A DNA stretch of 64,000 bases from an uncultured Eubacteriales bacterium (lineage in GTDB: Bacteria > Bacillota > Clostridia > Oscillospirales > Acutalibacteraceae): contig CAKSLH010000001.1 of assembly GCA_934466515.1 (NCBI GenBank), positions 186,001 through 250,000 of the forward strand. The letters run 5' to 3'. Positions within the stretch are counted from its first letter, which is position 1; each line of letters opens with the position of its first letter. The notes beneath the pieces are model-generated. The model was given only the letters and a program-made list of their open reading frames with translations. It was not told where the DNA came from and ran no database searches. Both the position numbers and the translations under genes were made by a program. Of the stretch, positions 41,300-51,523 are shown piece after piece.

Positions 41300-42734
41300 C
41301 CCCAAATCACTTAAAGCCGAAGAATTTATTAACCATGAGGAAATTTTAGAAACCTTAAAATATGCTCAGGAAAACAAAAACAATATTGAGCTTATTGACT
41401 CCTTGCTTGAAAAAGCAAGACCTAAAAAAAGCGGAAACGGCTACACCTGCGCAGGGCTTACCCACCGCGAGGCAAGCGTGCTTTTAGCATGCGAAATTCC
41501 TGAAAAAATCGAGGAAATGTACAAGCTTGCAAACGAAATAAAGCTTGCTTTTTACGGAAACAGAATTGTTATGTTTGCTCCGCTTTACCTTTCGAATTAC
41601 TGTGTTAACGGCTGTGTTTACTGTCCTTATCACATGAAAAACAAGCATATCGCAAGAAAAAAGCTTACTCAGGAGGAAATCAGAAACGAGGTAATCGCGC
41701 TTCAGGATATGGGTCACAAAAGGCTTGCGATTGAGGCCGGAGAAGACCCTAAAAACAACCCGATAGAATATATTCTCGAATGTATTAAAACCATTTATTC
41801 CGTTCACCACAAAAACGGCGATATAAGAAGAGTGAATGTAAATATAGCCGCAACAACGGTTGAAAACTACAGAAAATTAAAGGAAGCAGGAATAGGAACT
41901 TATATCTTATTTCAGGAAACATACAACAAAAAGAGCTATTTAGAGCTTCACCCCACAGGTCCTAAGCATGATTACGATTATCATACCGAGGCTATGGACA
42001 GAGCTATGGACGGCGGAATTGACGATGTCGGTTTAGGCGTTCTTTTCGGTCTTGAGGGATATATGTATGAATTTGCGGGACTTTTAATGCACGCTGAGCA
42101 TTTAGAGGCTGTACACGGTGTAGGGCCGCACACAATTAGTGTTCCGAGAATAAAAAGAGCCGACGATATCGACCCGAATGTTTTTGACAACTCGCTTTCG
42201 GACGAGCTATTCGCAAAGGTTATAGCATGTATAAGAATAGCAGTTCCTTACACAGGAATGATTATTTCCACGCGTGAAAGCGAGGCTGTAAGAGGAAAGG
42301 TTTTAGATTACGGAATTTCTCAGATAAGCGGGGCTTCAAGAACCTCTGTCGGCGGTTATACCGAGGAGGAAAGACCGCATGATTCTGAGCAGTTTGATGT
42401 TTCCGACCAGCGCTCTCTTGACGAGGTTGTCCGCTGGCTTATGCAAAACGATCATATTCCGTCATTCTGCACCGCGTGCTACAGAGAAGGCAGAACAGGA
42501 GACAGATTTATGAGTTTATGTAAATCCGGACAGATTTTAAACTGCTGTCATCCTAATGCGCTGATGACCCTTACCGAATATCTTATCGACTATGCCTCCG
42601 AAGAAACCAAAAAGGTAGGCTTTGAGCTTATTGACCGCGAGCTTAACAAAATACCGAAAGACAAGGTAAGAGAAATTGCGCGCGAAAATATCGAAGCGAT
42701 AAAAACCTCAAACAGACGCGATTTCAGATTTTAA
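41286..42734 (+). CDS. hydG: [FeFe] hydrogenase H-cluster radical SAM maturase HydG
   Basis: 482 residues. Radical-SAM motif CVNGCVYCPYH, and the C-terminal auxiliary-cluster motif CTACYREGRTGDRFM followed by NCCHPNA. HydG lyses tyrosine to give the CO and CN ligands of the H-cluster. It is coupled to hydE by overlap. Confidence 0.96.
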   Translation: MSVYNPKSLKAEEFINHEEILETLKYAQENKNNIELIDSLLEKARPKKSGNGYTCAGLTHREASVLLACEIPEKIEEMYKLANEIKLAFYGNRIVMFAPLYLSNYCVNGCVYCPYHMKNKHIARKKLTQEEIRNEVIALQDMGHKRLAIEAGEDPKNNPIEYILECIKTIYSVHHKNGDIRRVNVNIAATTVENYRKLKEAGIGTYILFQETYNKKSYLELHPTGPKHDYDYHTEAMDRAMDGGIDDVGLGVLFGLEGYMYEFAGLLMHAEHLEAVHGVGPHTISVPRIKRADDIDPNVFDNSLSDELFAKVIACIRIAVPYTGMIISTRESEAVRGKVLDYGISQISGASRTSVGGYTEEERPHDSEQFDVSDQRSLDEVVRWLMQNDHIPSFCTACYREGRTGDRFMSLCKSGQILNCCHPNALMTLTEYLIDYASEETKKVGFELIDRELNKIPKDKVREIARENIEAIKTSNRRDFRF

Positions 42735-42778
42735 CAAAATCTTAAACCTCTCACACTAATGCTAAAGGAGAAATGAAA

Positions 42779-43984
42779 ATGGGACTGAATGACACACCCT
42801 CCTCCGAAAGAGTTCACATAGGCTTTTTCGGACTGAGAAATGCGGGAAAATCAAGCGTTGTAAACGCGGTTACGGCTCAGCAGTTATCTTTGGTATCCGA
42901 TATCAAAGGAACTACCACCGACCCTGTCAGCAAGGCTATGGAAATATTACCTATCGGACCTGTTGTTATTATAGACACCCCGGGAATTGACGACGAGGGG
43001 AAGCTCGGCGAAATGAGGGTAAAAAGAGCTAAAGAAACGCTTTCGAAAACCGATGTTGCCGTATTGGTCGCAGATATCACTAAAGGCTTAACGGATACTG
43101 ACAGCGAGCTGATTTCGATTTTTAAAGAAAAAAACATTCCTTATATTATTGCGTTTAACAAATGCGATTTAGACGCGGACAAAGAAATTACCGAAAACGG
43201 AATAAAGATAAGCGCCAAGACAGGCTTCGGAATTCATGAGCTTAAGGAGCTTATCGGAAATCTTTCAAAGGACAAAGCAAACAGCAAAATTCTGCTCGGG
43301 GATTTAATAAATCCCGAGGATTTAATCGTTTTGGTTACTCCTATCGACGAATCAGCTCCGAAGGCAAGAATGATTTTGCCCCAACAGCAGATGATAAGAG
43401 AGGTTCTTGATTATCATGCCGTTAATATGGTTGTAAGAGAAACCGAGCTTGAAAGCGCTCTTAAAATGCTTAAAGTAAAGCCTAAAATGGTTATTACCGA
43501 CTCTCAGGCATTCGGAGTTGTAAACAAAACCGTTCCCGATGATATTCTGCTTACTTCCTTTTCAATTCTTTTTGCAAGATACAAAGGCGAGCTTGAACAG
43601 CTGATTGACGGAGTAACGGCGTTAAACCGCTTAAAGGACGGTGACACGGTTTTAATTTCCGAGGGCTGTACACATCACAGGCAATGCAACGATATCGGAA
43701 CCGTAAAGCTTCCGAACTGGGTTAAAGGCTATACGAAAAAAAATCTTAACTTTGAATATTCTTCGGGCAATACTTTTCCCTATGACCTTTCTAAGTATTC
43801 CCTTATTATTCATTGCGGCGGCTGTATGCTAAACGCAAAAGAGGTTCATTCGAGACTTAAAAAAGCCGAGGAAGAAAATAAACCGATTACAAATTACGGA
43901 ATAGCAATAGCCTTTATCCACGGAATTTTAAAGCGCTCTCTTTCTCCCTTTAAAGAGCTTGAAGAAAGACTTGAAAACGCTTAA
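42779..43984 (+). CDS. hydF: [FeFe] hydrogenase H-cluster maturation GTPase HydF
   Basis: 401 residues. G1 GLRNAGKSSV, G3 DTPGIDD and G4 NKCD form the GTPase domain. The C-terminal cluster ligands are in CTHHRQCNDIG and HCGGCMLN. HydF is the scaffold that delivers the diiron precursor to the hydrogenase. The ATG at 42779 lies 8 bases after AAAGGAG; the in-frame ATG at 42773 lies too close. The hydrogenase gene itself is not in the window. TCACACTAA just upstream (42751-42759) echoes the hairpin at 39931-39959. Confidence 0.95.
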   Translation: MGLNDTPSSERVHIGFFGLRNAGKSSVVNAVTAQQLSLVSDIKGTTTDPVSKAMEILPIGPVVIIDTPGIDDEGKLGEMRVKRAKETLSKTDVAVLVADITKGLTDTDSELISIFKEKNIPYIIAFNKCDLDADKEITENGIKISAKTGFGIHELKELIGNLSKDKANSKILLGDLINPEDLIVLVTPIDESAPKARMILPQQQMIREVLDYHAVNMVVRETELESALKMLKVKPKMVITDSQAFGVVNKTVPDDILLTSFSILFARYKGELEQLIDGVTALNRLKDGDTVLISEGCTHHRQCNDIGTVKLPNWVKGYTKKNLNFEYSSGNTFPYDLSKYSLIIHCGGCMLNAKEVHSRLKKAEEENKPITNYGIAIAFIHGILKRSLSPFKELEERLENA

Positions 43985-44083
43985 AATATGTTATAATTTT
44001 AAAATTTAAAAATATTATATTTAATGTTATAAACTATGGCTATTTTAGATTTAAATATCTGAAAAACCGCTTATTTAAAGGAA

Positions 44084-44118
44084 AATCTCCCGACCGAGCT
44101 GTTGGGAGATTTTATTTT
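44084..44118 (+). terminator. Terminator downstream of hydF
   Basis: AATCTCCC (44084-44091) and GGGAGATT (44104-44111) followed by TTATTTT. The rest of 43985-44213 is AT-rich with no gene seen. Confidence 0.8.
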
Positions 44119-44213
44119 AATCGAACCGCACTTTAAAGACGAAATTTCATAATTAAAAAATTGTTTAAACTTCTGTAAAAAATTTCTTGTAAAATGTATT
44201 TTGAGGTGTGATG

Positions 44214-44993
44214 ATGAATATTTTAAAAATAATTTTGGTGACCTTCTTTGCCGGAATGGGAGCAGGCTTAGGAACAGGATTTGCCGGAATGAGCGCCGCG
44301 GCGGTAATAAGCCCTATGCTTATTACCTTTCTTAAGGTTGACCCTTATATGGCTGTGGGAATTGCTCTTGCCTCGGATGTACTTGCAAGCGCAGTTTCGG
44401 CATACACATATAAAAAAAGCAATAATTTGGATGTTAAAAACGGAATAATCATGATGTGCTCCGTTTTGGCCTTTACATTTTTAGGAAGCTATCTTGCAAG
44501 CCTTTTGCCCTCCTCAACTATGGGGAATTTTTCGGTGTTTATGACATTTTTGCTCGGCGTTAAATTTATCGTCCGCCCTGTTATGACAACAAAAGAGGCT
44601 ATGCAGAGCGTAAGCGCAAAAAAGCGCGCCGTGCAGTCGGTTGTCTGCGGAACGGTAATAGGACTTATCTGCGGCTTTGTCGGTGCGGGCGGCGGAATGA
44701 TGATGCTGCTTATTCTCACATCTGTTTTGGGATATGAGCTTAAAACCGCAGTGGGAACAAGCGTTTTTATAATGACATTTACCGCACTTACAGGCGCTGT
44801 TTCCCATTTTGCCATTGGCGGAGCGCCCGATATTACAATACTTATTTTATGCGTTTTATTTACCTTTATCTGGGCAAGAATTGCCGCTGTATTTGCAAAC
44901 AAGGCAGAGCCTAAAACCTTAAACCGAGCGACAGGCGCGGTGCTTGTAATACTGGGATTAAGTATTTTTATCTTTTCTCTTATAACCAAATAA
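44214..44993 (+). CDS. TSUP (TauE/SafE) family permease
   Basis: 259 residues with eight hydrophobic segments in two repeats, each carrying the family motif (GAGLGTGFAGMSAAAVISP near the N-terminus, GFVGAGGGMMMLLILTS in the middle). TSUP proteins export or import small organosulfur or oxoanions such as sulfite. The ATG at 44214 is favoured by GAGGTG 5 bases upstream. It is monocistronic. Confidence 0.88.
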   Translation: MNILKIILVTFFAGMGAGLGTGFAGMSAAAVISPMLITFLKVDPYMAVGIALASDVLASAVSAYTYKKSNNLDVKNGIIMMCSVLAFTFLGSYLASLLPSSTMGNFSVFMTFLLGVKFIVRPVMTTKEAMQSVSAKKRAVQSVVCGTVIGLICGFVGAGGGMMMLLILTSVLGYELKTAVGTSVFIMTFTALTGAVSHFAIGGAPDITILILCVLFTFIWARIAAVFANKAEPKTLNRATGAVLVILGLSIFIFSLITK

Positions 44994-44994
44994 T

Positions 44995-45038
44995 AAAAAA
45001 GCTTCAGCAGAATTTTAACTCTGCTGAAGCTTTTTTTA
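44995..45038. terminator. Bidirectional terminator
   Basis: Perfect 16-bp stem (44995-45010 with 45021-45036) with A and T runs on its two sides, between convergent genes. Confidence 0.93.
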
Positions 45039-45046
45039 ATTAGGAT

Positions 45047-46426
45047 TTATTTTTCCGTAATGCAATCGGCAACATAAATACCCATTGCTCCGGACTGAGA
45101 AAGTCCGCGGCAAATTCCGCTTCCGTCGCCTATGATATAAACATTGTCAATAAGCTCGAATTTATTATTCATAAATACAGGTCTTATAGAATAATACTTG
45201 CTTTCGCAGCCGTAAAGAAGAGTATCGTCGTTCGCAGTTCCGGGGGCTACCTTATCAAGAGCATAAATTGTCTCGATAATATTTGTAAGAATTCTGTGCG
45301 GAAGAGCAAGCGAGATATCGCCGGCTGTAGCCTTAAGCGTCGGAATAACGGTATTCTGAGCAAGCCTGTGGTCATTCGTTCTTCTTCCTCTTACAAGGTC
45401 TCCGAAGCGCTGAACAAGAACATTTCCCTTGCCTATCATATTGGCAATTCTCGAAATATTTTCAGCATACTCCGTCGGCTGATTGAAGGGCTCTGTAAAG
45501 CGAATGCTTGAAAGAATCGCAAAGTTGCAGTTATCGGTCTTTTTATCCGCCTGAGCAAAGGAGTGTCCGTTTGCGGTGATTATTCCATGGTTATTTTCCG
45601 CAGAAACAAGTCCGCCCTGATTGAAGCAGAACATTCTGCATCTGTCCTCAAAGGTCTTTGTTTTATAAAGAATTTTCGGCTCATAAATTTTTGAGGAAAA
45701 TTCTCTCCAGATAATATCCTTCATTTCGACCCTTACGCCGATATCAATATGATTTGATTTTGTTTTAACCGCAAATTTTCTGCAGAATTCGGAAACAAAG
45801 CTTGCTCCGCCTCTGCCTGTCGCGATTATGATATTTTCGGCAGTGAGAACCTTACCGTTTGAATATTCAAGATTATAAGCTCCGTCTTCCTTTTCGACAT
45901 TTATGCAGTCATAAAAGCTGTAAAGGTCAGTTCCGCTCGCGGCGATTGCATGGATAAGATTCTGCATTGTAAGATAATTGTTATCCGTGCCGAGGTGCTT
46001 GACATTCATATCAAGCAGACGCAGATTGTTCTGAATACATTTAAGCTTTAAATCGTCGTTTGTTTTATATACATTCGGAATTCCCGAAGTGCAGTATTCG
46101 TTAAGCACCTCGTCAACCTCTGCTATATACTTGTTTGCGGTATCATCGCCTAATTCCTCGCCTAAGGTTCCGCCGTAAGCCGTGCCGAGATTGAATTTTC
46201 CGTCCGAAAAAGCTCCCGCGCCTGCAAATCCGCTTGTTATCGAGCAAATTTTACAATGCGCGCAGGTATTATTCTTACCTGCAGGACATTTTCTGTTTTC
46301 AAGCGTATTGCCGCGCTCCGTTACGGCAATTTTCATGTTGGGTTCTTTTTTGCGCAGTCTGTATGCAGCCATAAGACCGCCTATTCCGCCGCCTATGATG
46401 ACTGTATCGTACCTGTAGCCTGCCAT
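45047..46426 (-). CDS. FAD-dependent dehydrogenase (COG2509-like)
   Basis: 459 residues. Dinucleotide motif VIIGGGIGGLMAAYRL (about residue 8), an early cysteine cluster CPAGKNNTCAHCKIC, and the C-terminal YIIGDGSGICRGLSQSGAMG are visible. This matches the uncharacterised FAD-dependent dehydrogenases of COG2509, whose substrate is unknown. The ATG at 46426 has GGAGTG upstream. It has its own promoter in the gap after enolase. The cysteine cluster could hold a metal or be redox-active. Confidence 0.85.
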   Translation of the reverse strand: MAGYRYDTVIIGGGIGGLMAAYRLRKKEPNMKIAVTERGNTLENRKCPAGKNNTCAHCKICSITSGFAGAGAFSDGKFNLGTAYGGTLGEELGDDTANKYIAEVDEVLNEYCTSGIPNVYKTNDDLKLKCIQNNLRLLDMNVKHLGTDNNYLTMQNLIHAIAASGTDLYSFYDCINVEKEDGAYNLEYSNGKVLTAENIIIATGRGGASFVSEFCRKFAVKTKSNHIDIGVRVEMKDIIWREFSSKIYEPKILYKTKTFEDRCRMFCFNQGGLVSAENNHGIITANGHSFAQADKKTDNCNFAILSSIRFTEPFNQPTEYAENISRIANMIGKGNVLVQRFGDLVRGRRTNDHRLAQNTVIPTLKATAGDISLALPHRILTNIIETIYALDKVAPGTANDDTLLYGCESKYYSIRPVFMNNKFELIDNVYIIGDGSGICRGLSQSGAMGIYVADCITEK

Positions 46427-46487
46427 TATTCTTTCACTCCAAGACAATATAATAGGGCCATTATCTAATGACAATGACCCGAACTCT

Positions 46488-46516
46488 ACTATATCATTTA
46501 AACTTAAAAATGTCAA
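46488..46516 (-). promoter_or_regulatory. Promoter of the FAD-dependent dehydrogenase gene
   Basis: Minus strand TTGACA (46516-46511), a 17-base spacer and extended -10 TGATATAGT (-10 box 46493-46488). A GGGTCATT/AATGGCCC hairpin lies in the short leader. Confidence 0.8.
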
Positions 46517-46524
46517 CAGTTTTT

Positions 46525-47757
46525 TTAGTTTATTTCGTCCTCAATCATAAGAAGCCTGTTATATTTCGCGGTACGCTCGGATCTCTGCGGAGCGCCTGTT
46601 TTAATCTGACCCGTTCCCATGCCTACGGCGATATCGGCAATAAAAGAATCCTCGGTATCGCCCGAGCGGTGGGAAACAACTGCTTTATAACCGTTTTTAT
46701 GGGCAAATCTTATTACATCTAAGGTTTCGGAAAGAGTTCCTATTTGATTGGGTTTAATAAGAATCGCATTGGCGGCTTTATTCTCTATTCCTGTCTTAAG
46801 GCGCCTTTTATCGGTTACGAATAAATCGTCCCCGACAAGCTGAATTTTAGAACCCAAGCGTTCGGTCATATAATGCCAGCCGTCAAAATCGGTCTCGCTT
46901 AAACCGTCCTCAATCGAAATTACGGGATATTTGTTTATAAGCTCCTCATAAAACTCCACAAGCGCTCTGAAATCCAAGGTCTCGTTTCTTTTGGGAAGAA
47001 TATATTTTCCGTCCTTATACCATTCGCTTGAAGCCGCATCTAGCGCTATTTTTACACTGCCCGTGTCATATCCGCTTTTTTCTATCGCCTTTACAAGATA
47101 GCCGACAGCGTCGGTATCGCTTTCAAGATTCGGCGCAAATCCGCCCTCGTCGCCCACTCCGGAGCTTAATCCCTCTGCTTTTAAAATTCTTCCTAAGGTA
47201 TGATAAATTTCGCAGCATATCCTAAGCCTTTCCGAAAAGCTTTTTGCCTTTATAGGCATAATCATAAATTCCTGAATATCAATATTGTTTGCCGCATGCG
47301 CGCCGCCGTTTAATATATTCATCATCGGCACGGGAAGAATAGGCTTAGCTGTACCGCCTAAATATCTGTAAAGCGGAGTATTAAGTCCGTTTGCCGCCGC
47401 TCTTGCAGCGCTTAATGAAACCGCTAAAATTGCGTTTGCGCCGAGACTGCTTTTATTCTCGGTATTATCGCATTCAATCATTTTTTCATCAATTTTATAC
47501 TGCTCGCAGGCATTTATTCCCTTAAGCAGAGGCGCTATAATTTCGTTTATATTATCCCTTGCGTTAAGCGTTCCCTTGCCGTTATAGCGGTTTACATCGC
47601 CGTCGCGAAGCTCATGCGCCTCAAACTGTCCTGTAGAAGCGCCGCTCGGAACGATTGCAAGACCTGTTGCGCCGCATTCTAAAACGGTTTTTGCGGCAAC
47701 CGTCGGATTTCCTCTCGAATCAATCAGTTCATAGCCTTTTATACTTTTTATTTTCAT
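46525..47757 (-). CDS. eno: Enolase
   Basis: 410 residues, slightly shorter than usual. Motifs DSRGNPTV, SGASTGQFEAHELRDGD, GDEGGFAPN, ISIEDGLSETDFDGW, LVGDDLFVT, IKPNQIGT and the catalytic SHRSGDTEDSFIADIAV are all present. It converts 2-phosphoglycerate to phosphoenolpyruvate. AAGGGAG precedes the ATG. It is divergent from rlmB. Confidence 0.97.
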   Translation of the reverse strand: MKIKSIKGYELIDSRGNPTVAAKTVLECGATGLAIVPSGASTGQFEAHELRDGDVNRYNGKGTLNARDNINEIIAPLLKGINACEQYKIDEKMIECDNTENKSSLGANAILAVSLSAARAAANGLNTPLYRYLGGTAKPILPVPMMNILNGGAHAANNIDIQEFMIMPIKAKSFSERLRICCEIYHTLGRILKAEGLSSGVGDEGGFAPNLESDTDAVGYLVKAIEKSGYDTGSVKIALDAASSEWYKDGKYILPKRNETLDFRALVEFYEELINKYPVISIEDGLSETDFDGWHYMTERLGSKIQLVGDDLFVTDKRRLKTGIENKAANAILIKPNQIGTLSETLDVIRFAHKNGYKAVVSHRSGDTEDSFIADIAVGMGTGQIKTGAPQRSERTAKYNRLLMIEDEIN

Positions 47758-47848
47758 CGGTTTTGCTCCCTTCTTTTTTGTATTTTCCCCTTTTATTTTT
47801 TTAATATGTATGTTATAATAATTTTAATTAAATTAAAATGGAGTAAAT

Positions 47849-48622
47849 ATGTACAGAGAAAAAACCGACGGGACAAGCCCCGAAAAAGAACATAATGAAA
47901 ATATAATCTGTGGCAGAAATCCTGTTATGGAAGCTTTAAGGTCGGGAAAGGAAATCGACAGGCTTTTGATTGCTCACGGAGCAGGCGGCGGATCAGTTGC
48001 GGCAATTATTGCAAAGTGCTCCGAAAGAGGAATTTTAATAAAGGAAATAAGCCCTCAGAAAATGGATTATTTCTGCAGTCATAACAATCATCAGGGCGTT
48101 GCTGTAATGCTTGCGACCAGAGAATATTCAACAGTTGAGGATATTCTTAAAACCGCCGAAGAGAGAAACGAAGCGCCTTTTATCGTTATCTGTGATGAAA
48201 TTGAGGACCCCCACAATTTAGGCGCGATTATAAGAACCGCCGAATGCTGCGGAGTTCACGGAATAATCATTCCAAAGCGCAGATCCGCTTCCCTTAACCC
48301 GACGGTTGCAAAAACCTCGGCAGGAGCGCTCGAATATATGAAGGTTGCAAGGGTTACGAATATTGCAAACACAATTGATTTGCTTAAAAGCAAGGGCGTA
48401 TGGGTGTTCGGAGCGGATATGGACGGAGAGGATTTTAAATTAACCGATTATACCGTTCCCTGCGCTATAGTGATAGGAAACGAGGGCAAGGGAATAGGAA
48501 CTCTTACCGCGAAAAAATGCGATAAAATAATCAGTCTGCCGATGCGCGGAAAGATAAACTCGCTTAATGCCTCGGTTGCGGCAGGACTTCTTATGTACGA
48601 AGTATTCAGAAACAGAAAATAA
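47849..48622 (+). CDS. rlmB: 23S rRNA (guanosine-2'-O-)-methyltransferase RlmB/TrmH family
   Basis: 257 residues. N-terminal substrate-binding domain (ICGRNPVMEALRSGKEIDRL) and SPOUT domain with EDPHNLGAIIRTAECCG, VIGNEGKGIG and SLNASVAAGLLMYE. It methylates the 2'-O of a guanosine in 23S rRNA. GGAG precedes the ATG. It is followed 19 bases later by a large membrane protein gene. Confidence 0.92.
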   Translation: MYREKTDGTSPEKEHNENIICGRNPVMEALRSGKEIDRLLIAHGAGGGSVAAIIAKCSERGILIKEISPQKMDYFCSHNNHQGVAVMLATREYSTVEDILKTAEERNEAPFIVICDEIEDPHNLGAIIRTAECCGVHGIIIPKRRSASLNPTVAKTSAGALEYMKVARVTNIANTIDLLKSKGVWVFGADMDGEDFKLTDYTVPCAIVIGNEGKGIGTLTAKKCDKIISLPMRGKINSLNASVAAGLLMYEVFRNRK

Positions 48623-48641
48623 TGTGGGTGAATAACAGATA

Positions 48642-51509
48642 ATGGGATTATTTAAGAAATCTAAAAAAGAACACGGCGAGCTGTTAGACCTTGACAGCAT
48701 GGAGGAAAGCCTTTATCACGAGGCAAAAAAGGAAGAAATCAAATTTCCTGCTTTTAAGCCCTCACATGCGCTTACTCCGAATGAGGTGCTGTCCTCGCTT
48801 AAAACAGGCGTTGTTTCAACGGCTGTTCCTTCAAAATCAAATCCTTTAGAGGCTCTAAAGCAGCGAATGCTTTCGGCTCAGGCGGAAAACTCCGTGGAGG
48901 AAAAAGAGCCGGAGGACACATTTACCGAACAAAGTACCGAGCAAAATGACGAAGAGGAATTCGATTCAAACAAGGTCTATTCAACAGTAGGAATGTTTCC
49001 CGATGTCAAGGAAGTAAGCCCGGAAATAAACGAGGATAATATTTTTAAACCCGATATAAGGGAAAACGGAAGTCTGCTTCCTGCAGAGGAAAACCATGAT
49101 CATCCTATAACCTACATGCCCAAAAAGCATGAATTTGTAAATGAAAACGAGCAGTTTTGCATAGATGTCGATTCGGCGATAGTCCATAAGGACAAAAGTC
49201 TGCTTGAAAAATGCAGTCCTTACACGGTTGATGACAGCGGAAAGGATTTCTCGAAAAACCGACCGAGCGATTATACCCTTGAATCGGTTTCGGAAATTCT
49301 GCGCAGCGAAAGCGACCGCGCGCTTGACGATCTTTCGAAAAAATGCAATATGACCTTTGACAGTCTCGGCAAAAAAATAGAGAATGTCGGCTCAAAACCG
49401 ACCGAAGCAGAAAAGCCTGCTGACAAAAGAACTCAGGCTTTTACCGAGCTTGTCAATGAATCTAAAAACGCGCACAGCGCTAATGATATTTTAAGCGAGC
49501 TTAAGGAGCAGGGCGCCGAAATCGAGGAGCTTGACACAAGCAAGCCCGATATTTCGGATATTGATTCGGATTCTTCATTAAAGCCCGAGCCTGAAGTAAA
49601 CGAAGATATTTCAAAAACCGCGACTGTAAGGTTTACCCCTGTAAAGGGCGACAGTCAGAATACGGGAACTGTTATAATAAGCAATATGACCCAGCCTCTC
49701 GACATTAAAAGCGAGCTTTTTTCAGAGGCTGTTTCAAAATCCGTTCCCTCTCAGACGGACCTCGAGGAAGAAGAATTTGAGACTTTAAGACCCGAAGATG
49801 ACGAATTTACCTCTCTTGAGGATTCGAAAAAATTTTTAAGAAAATTTTCTCTTAAAAAGCGCTCGGCTTTTCTTAAAGCGGTAGTTTCGGGACTTATGTT
49901 CATATTCGGACTTTTATTCTTAATTCCGCCGCTCAGCGTTTTAAATGAGGATTTTCCGAAAATTCTTTCAATTATCCTTACTTCTTTTTCTCTGATTTCG
50001 CTTATTGCAAACCGTGATATTGTTTTATCGCTTAAAGATATGTTTAAAAAGCAGTGCTCAAGCGATGTTGCATGCTTCTTTTCAAGTTTAGGACTGCTTA
50101 TAAATTGTTTGGTTACATGCTTTACAAAAGAAAGCAAGCTTGAAATTTCCTGCGTTTACTCGGCGGTTTTGCTTTTAATGCTGCTTTTTATAAGAGCGCT
50201 TACGCTGTTTTTCAGAAGGTCTTACGAGCTTTCGAATTTAAAGCAGATAGCAACGAAAAAGCCGAAAAAGGCGGTTTCGCTTATTTCAGACCGCGGTGCC
50301 GCATTTGCTATGGCTAAAAACGCCATAGAGGGAGACGCGCTTGTAGCGGTTTCACATCCGACCGACTTTGCCGGAGATTATGTTAAATATCTTAAATTCG
50401 GAACAATTTTAAACGGCAAGCTAAGAATTCTTACCTTTTTCGGAATGATTTCGGGAATTGCTTCCGCTATTATAGGATATACGGTTACTAAGAATTTACT
50501 TACCGCGTCATTTATATTCGGAGCGGTTTTAAGCTTCATTTCTATTCCCACTTTATTTTTCATAGAGGTTTTGCCGAATTTCAGTGCCGCCGCAAAGCTT
50601 AACAGAAAGGGCGCAATGATTGCGGGAAAAGCCGCGGCAGAAAGACTTGAAATGGCAAACGCTATAGTTATGTCATCCTGTGACCTCTTCCCTGCCGGAA
50701 CTATAACTCTTCAAAATCTTAAGGTTCTCGCAAATAATAATATCGACGATACATTAGCCCGTGCGGCGTCTCTTACAGAGGCGGTTTCAAGCACACTTGC
50801 TCCTATATTTAAAAAGATACTTAAAACCAATTCAGCCTACACTCTCCCAGATTCGGACACCGTTAAATACGAGGAAAGGTTAGGACTTTCCGGCTGGGTT
50901 GACAATGAGCTTTTATTTATCGGCAACCGCACACTTATGGAAGCGCACGGAATTGATATTCCGAGCATAGAAATAGACAGAAAAATTCTTCATAACGGCT
51001 GCTTCCCGATTTATGTAGCAAGCAAGAACACCGCCTGCGCGCTGCTTATTGTCAGATACGATGTTGACGAAAATGTTGTAAGGCAGTTAAGGTATCTTAC
51101 AAATCTCGGAGTTACGGTGCTTATAAACAACTCCGACCCTAACATCAACGAGGAAATGCTCTGCGATTATTTCGGACTGTATTCAAATTCCGTTAAAATA
51201 ATGAGCAATGCGGGTGTTCACATGTACAAAACGCTGTCTGTTAAAACTCCCGTTTCTTCCGCGCCTGCGGCATTCAGAAGCGGTCAGCTTACATTTATTT
51301 CTATTATGAACAGCGCCTCTAAAATAAAGAAAAGCAACAATCTGCTTTCATTTATATACACGCTTTTAAGCTGTTTCGGAATAATGTTTATGGTTTATTA
51401 TTCCGCTATAAAGGGCAATTCGGGCGACCTTGCCTCTTATCTGCCGCTTTTATACAGCGGAGTTTCGGCGCTCATATCAATTTTGATTTATCTTATAATC
51501 AAGCCGTAA
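48642..51509 (+). CDS. Degenerate P1B-type ATPase-like membrane protein with long disordered N-terminus
   Basis: 955 residues. The first ~410 are polar and acidic, apparently disordered. Then come four membrane spans (about 415-530), a small cytoplasmic domain, two spans (about 612-660), a large cytoplasmic domain and two C-terminal spans, the 4-2-2 layout of heavy-metal P1B pumps. Where DKTGT is expected, AAERLEMANAIVMSSCDLFP leads to Asp681 in DLFPAGTIT, so the phosphorylation motif is broken. NELLFIGNRTLMEAHGI resembles an N domain. No TGES actuator motif or TGDGxND hinge is present. Catalysis is unlikely; a sensing or scaffold role is possible. Confidence 0.6.
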   Translation: MGLFKKSKKEHGELLDLDSMEESLYHEAKKEEIKFPAFKPSHALTPNEVLSSLKTGVVSTAVPSKSNPLEALKQRMLSAQAENSVEEKEPEDTFTEQSTEQNDEEEFDSNKVYSTVGMFPDVKEVSPEINEDNIFKPDIRENGSLLPAEENHDHPITYMPKKHEFVNENEQFCIDVDSAIVHKDKSLLEKCSPYTVDDSGKDFSKNRPSDYTLESVSEILRSESDRALDDLSKKCNMTFDSLGKKIENVGSKPTEAEKPADKRTQAFTELVNESKNAHSANDILSELKEQGAEIEELDTSKPDISDIDSDSSLKPEPEVNEDISKTATVRFTPVKGDSQNTGTVIISNMTQPLDIKSELFSEAVSKSVPSQTDLEEEEFETLRPEDDEFTSLEDSKKFLRKFSLKKRSAFLKAVVSGLMFIFGLLFLIPPLSVLNEDFPKILSIILTSFSLISLIANRDIVLSLKDMFKKQCSSDVACFFSSLGLLINCLVTCFTKESKLEISCVYSAVLLLMLLFIRALTLFFRRSYELSNLKQIATKKPKKAVSLISDRGAAFAMAKNAIEGDALVAVSHPTDFAGDYVKYLKFGTILNGKLRILTFFGMISGIASAIIGYTVTKNLLTASFIFGAVLSFISIPTLFFIEVLPNFSAAAKLNRKGAMIAGKAAAERLEMANAIVMSSCDLFPAGTITLQNLKVLANNNIDDTLARAASLTEAVSSTLAPIFKKILKTNSAYTLPDSDTVKYEERLGLSGWVDNELLFIGNRTLMEAHGIDIPSIEIDRKILHNGCFPIYVASKNTACALLIVRYDVDENVVRQLRYLTNLGVTVLINNSDPNINEEMLCDYFGLYSNSVKIMSNAGVHMYKTLSVKTPVSSAPAAFRSGQLTFISIMNSASKIKKSNNLLSFIYTLLSCFGIMFMVYYSAIKGNSGDLASYLPLLYSGVSALISILIYLIIKP

Positions 51510-51523
51510 GGAGATAATATATT

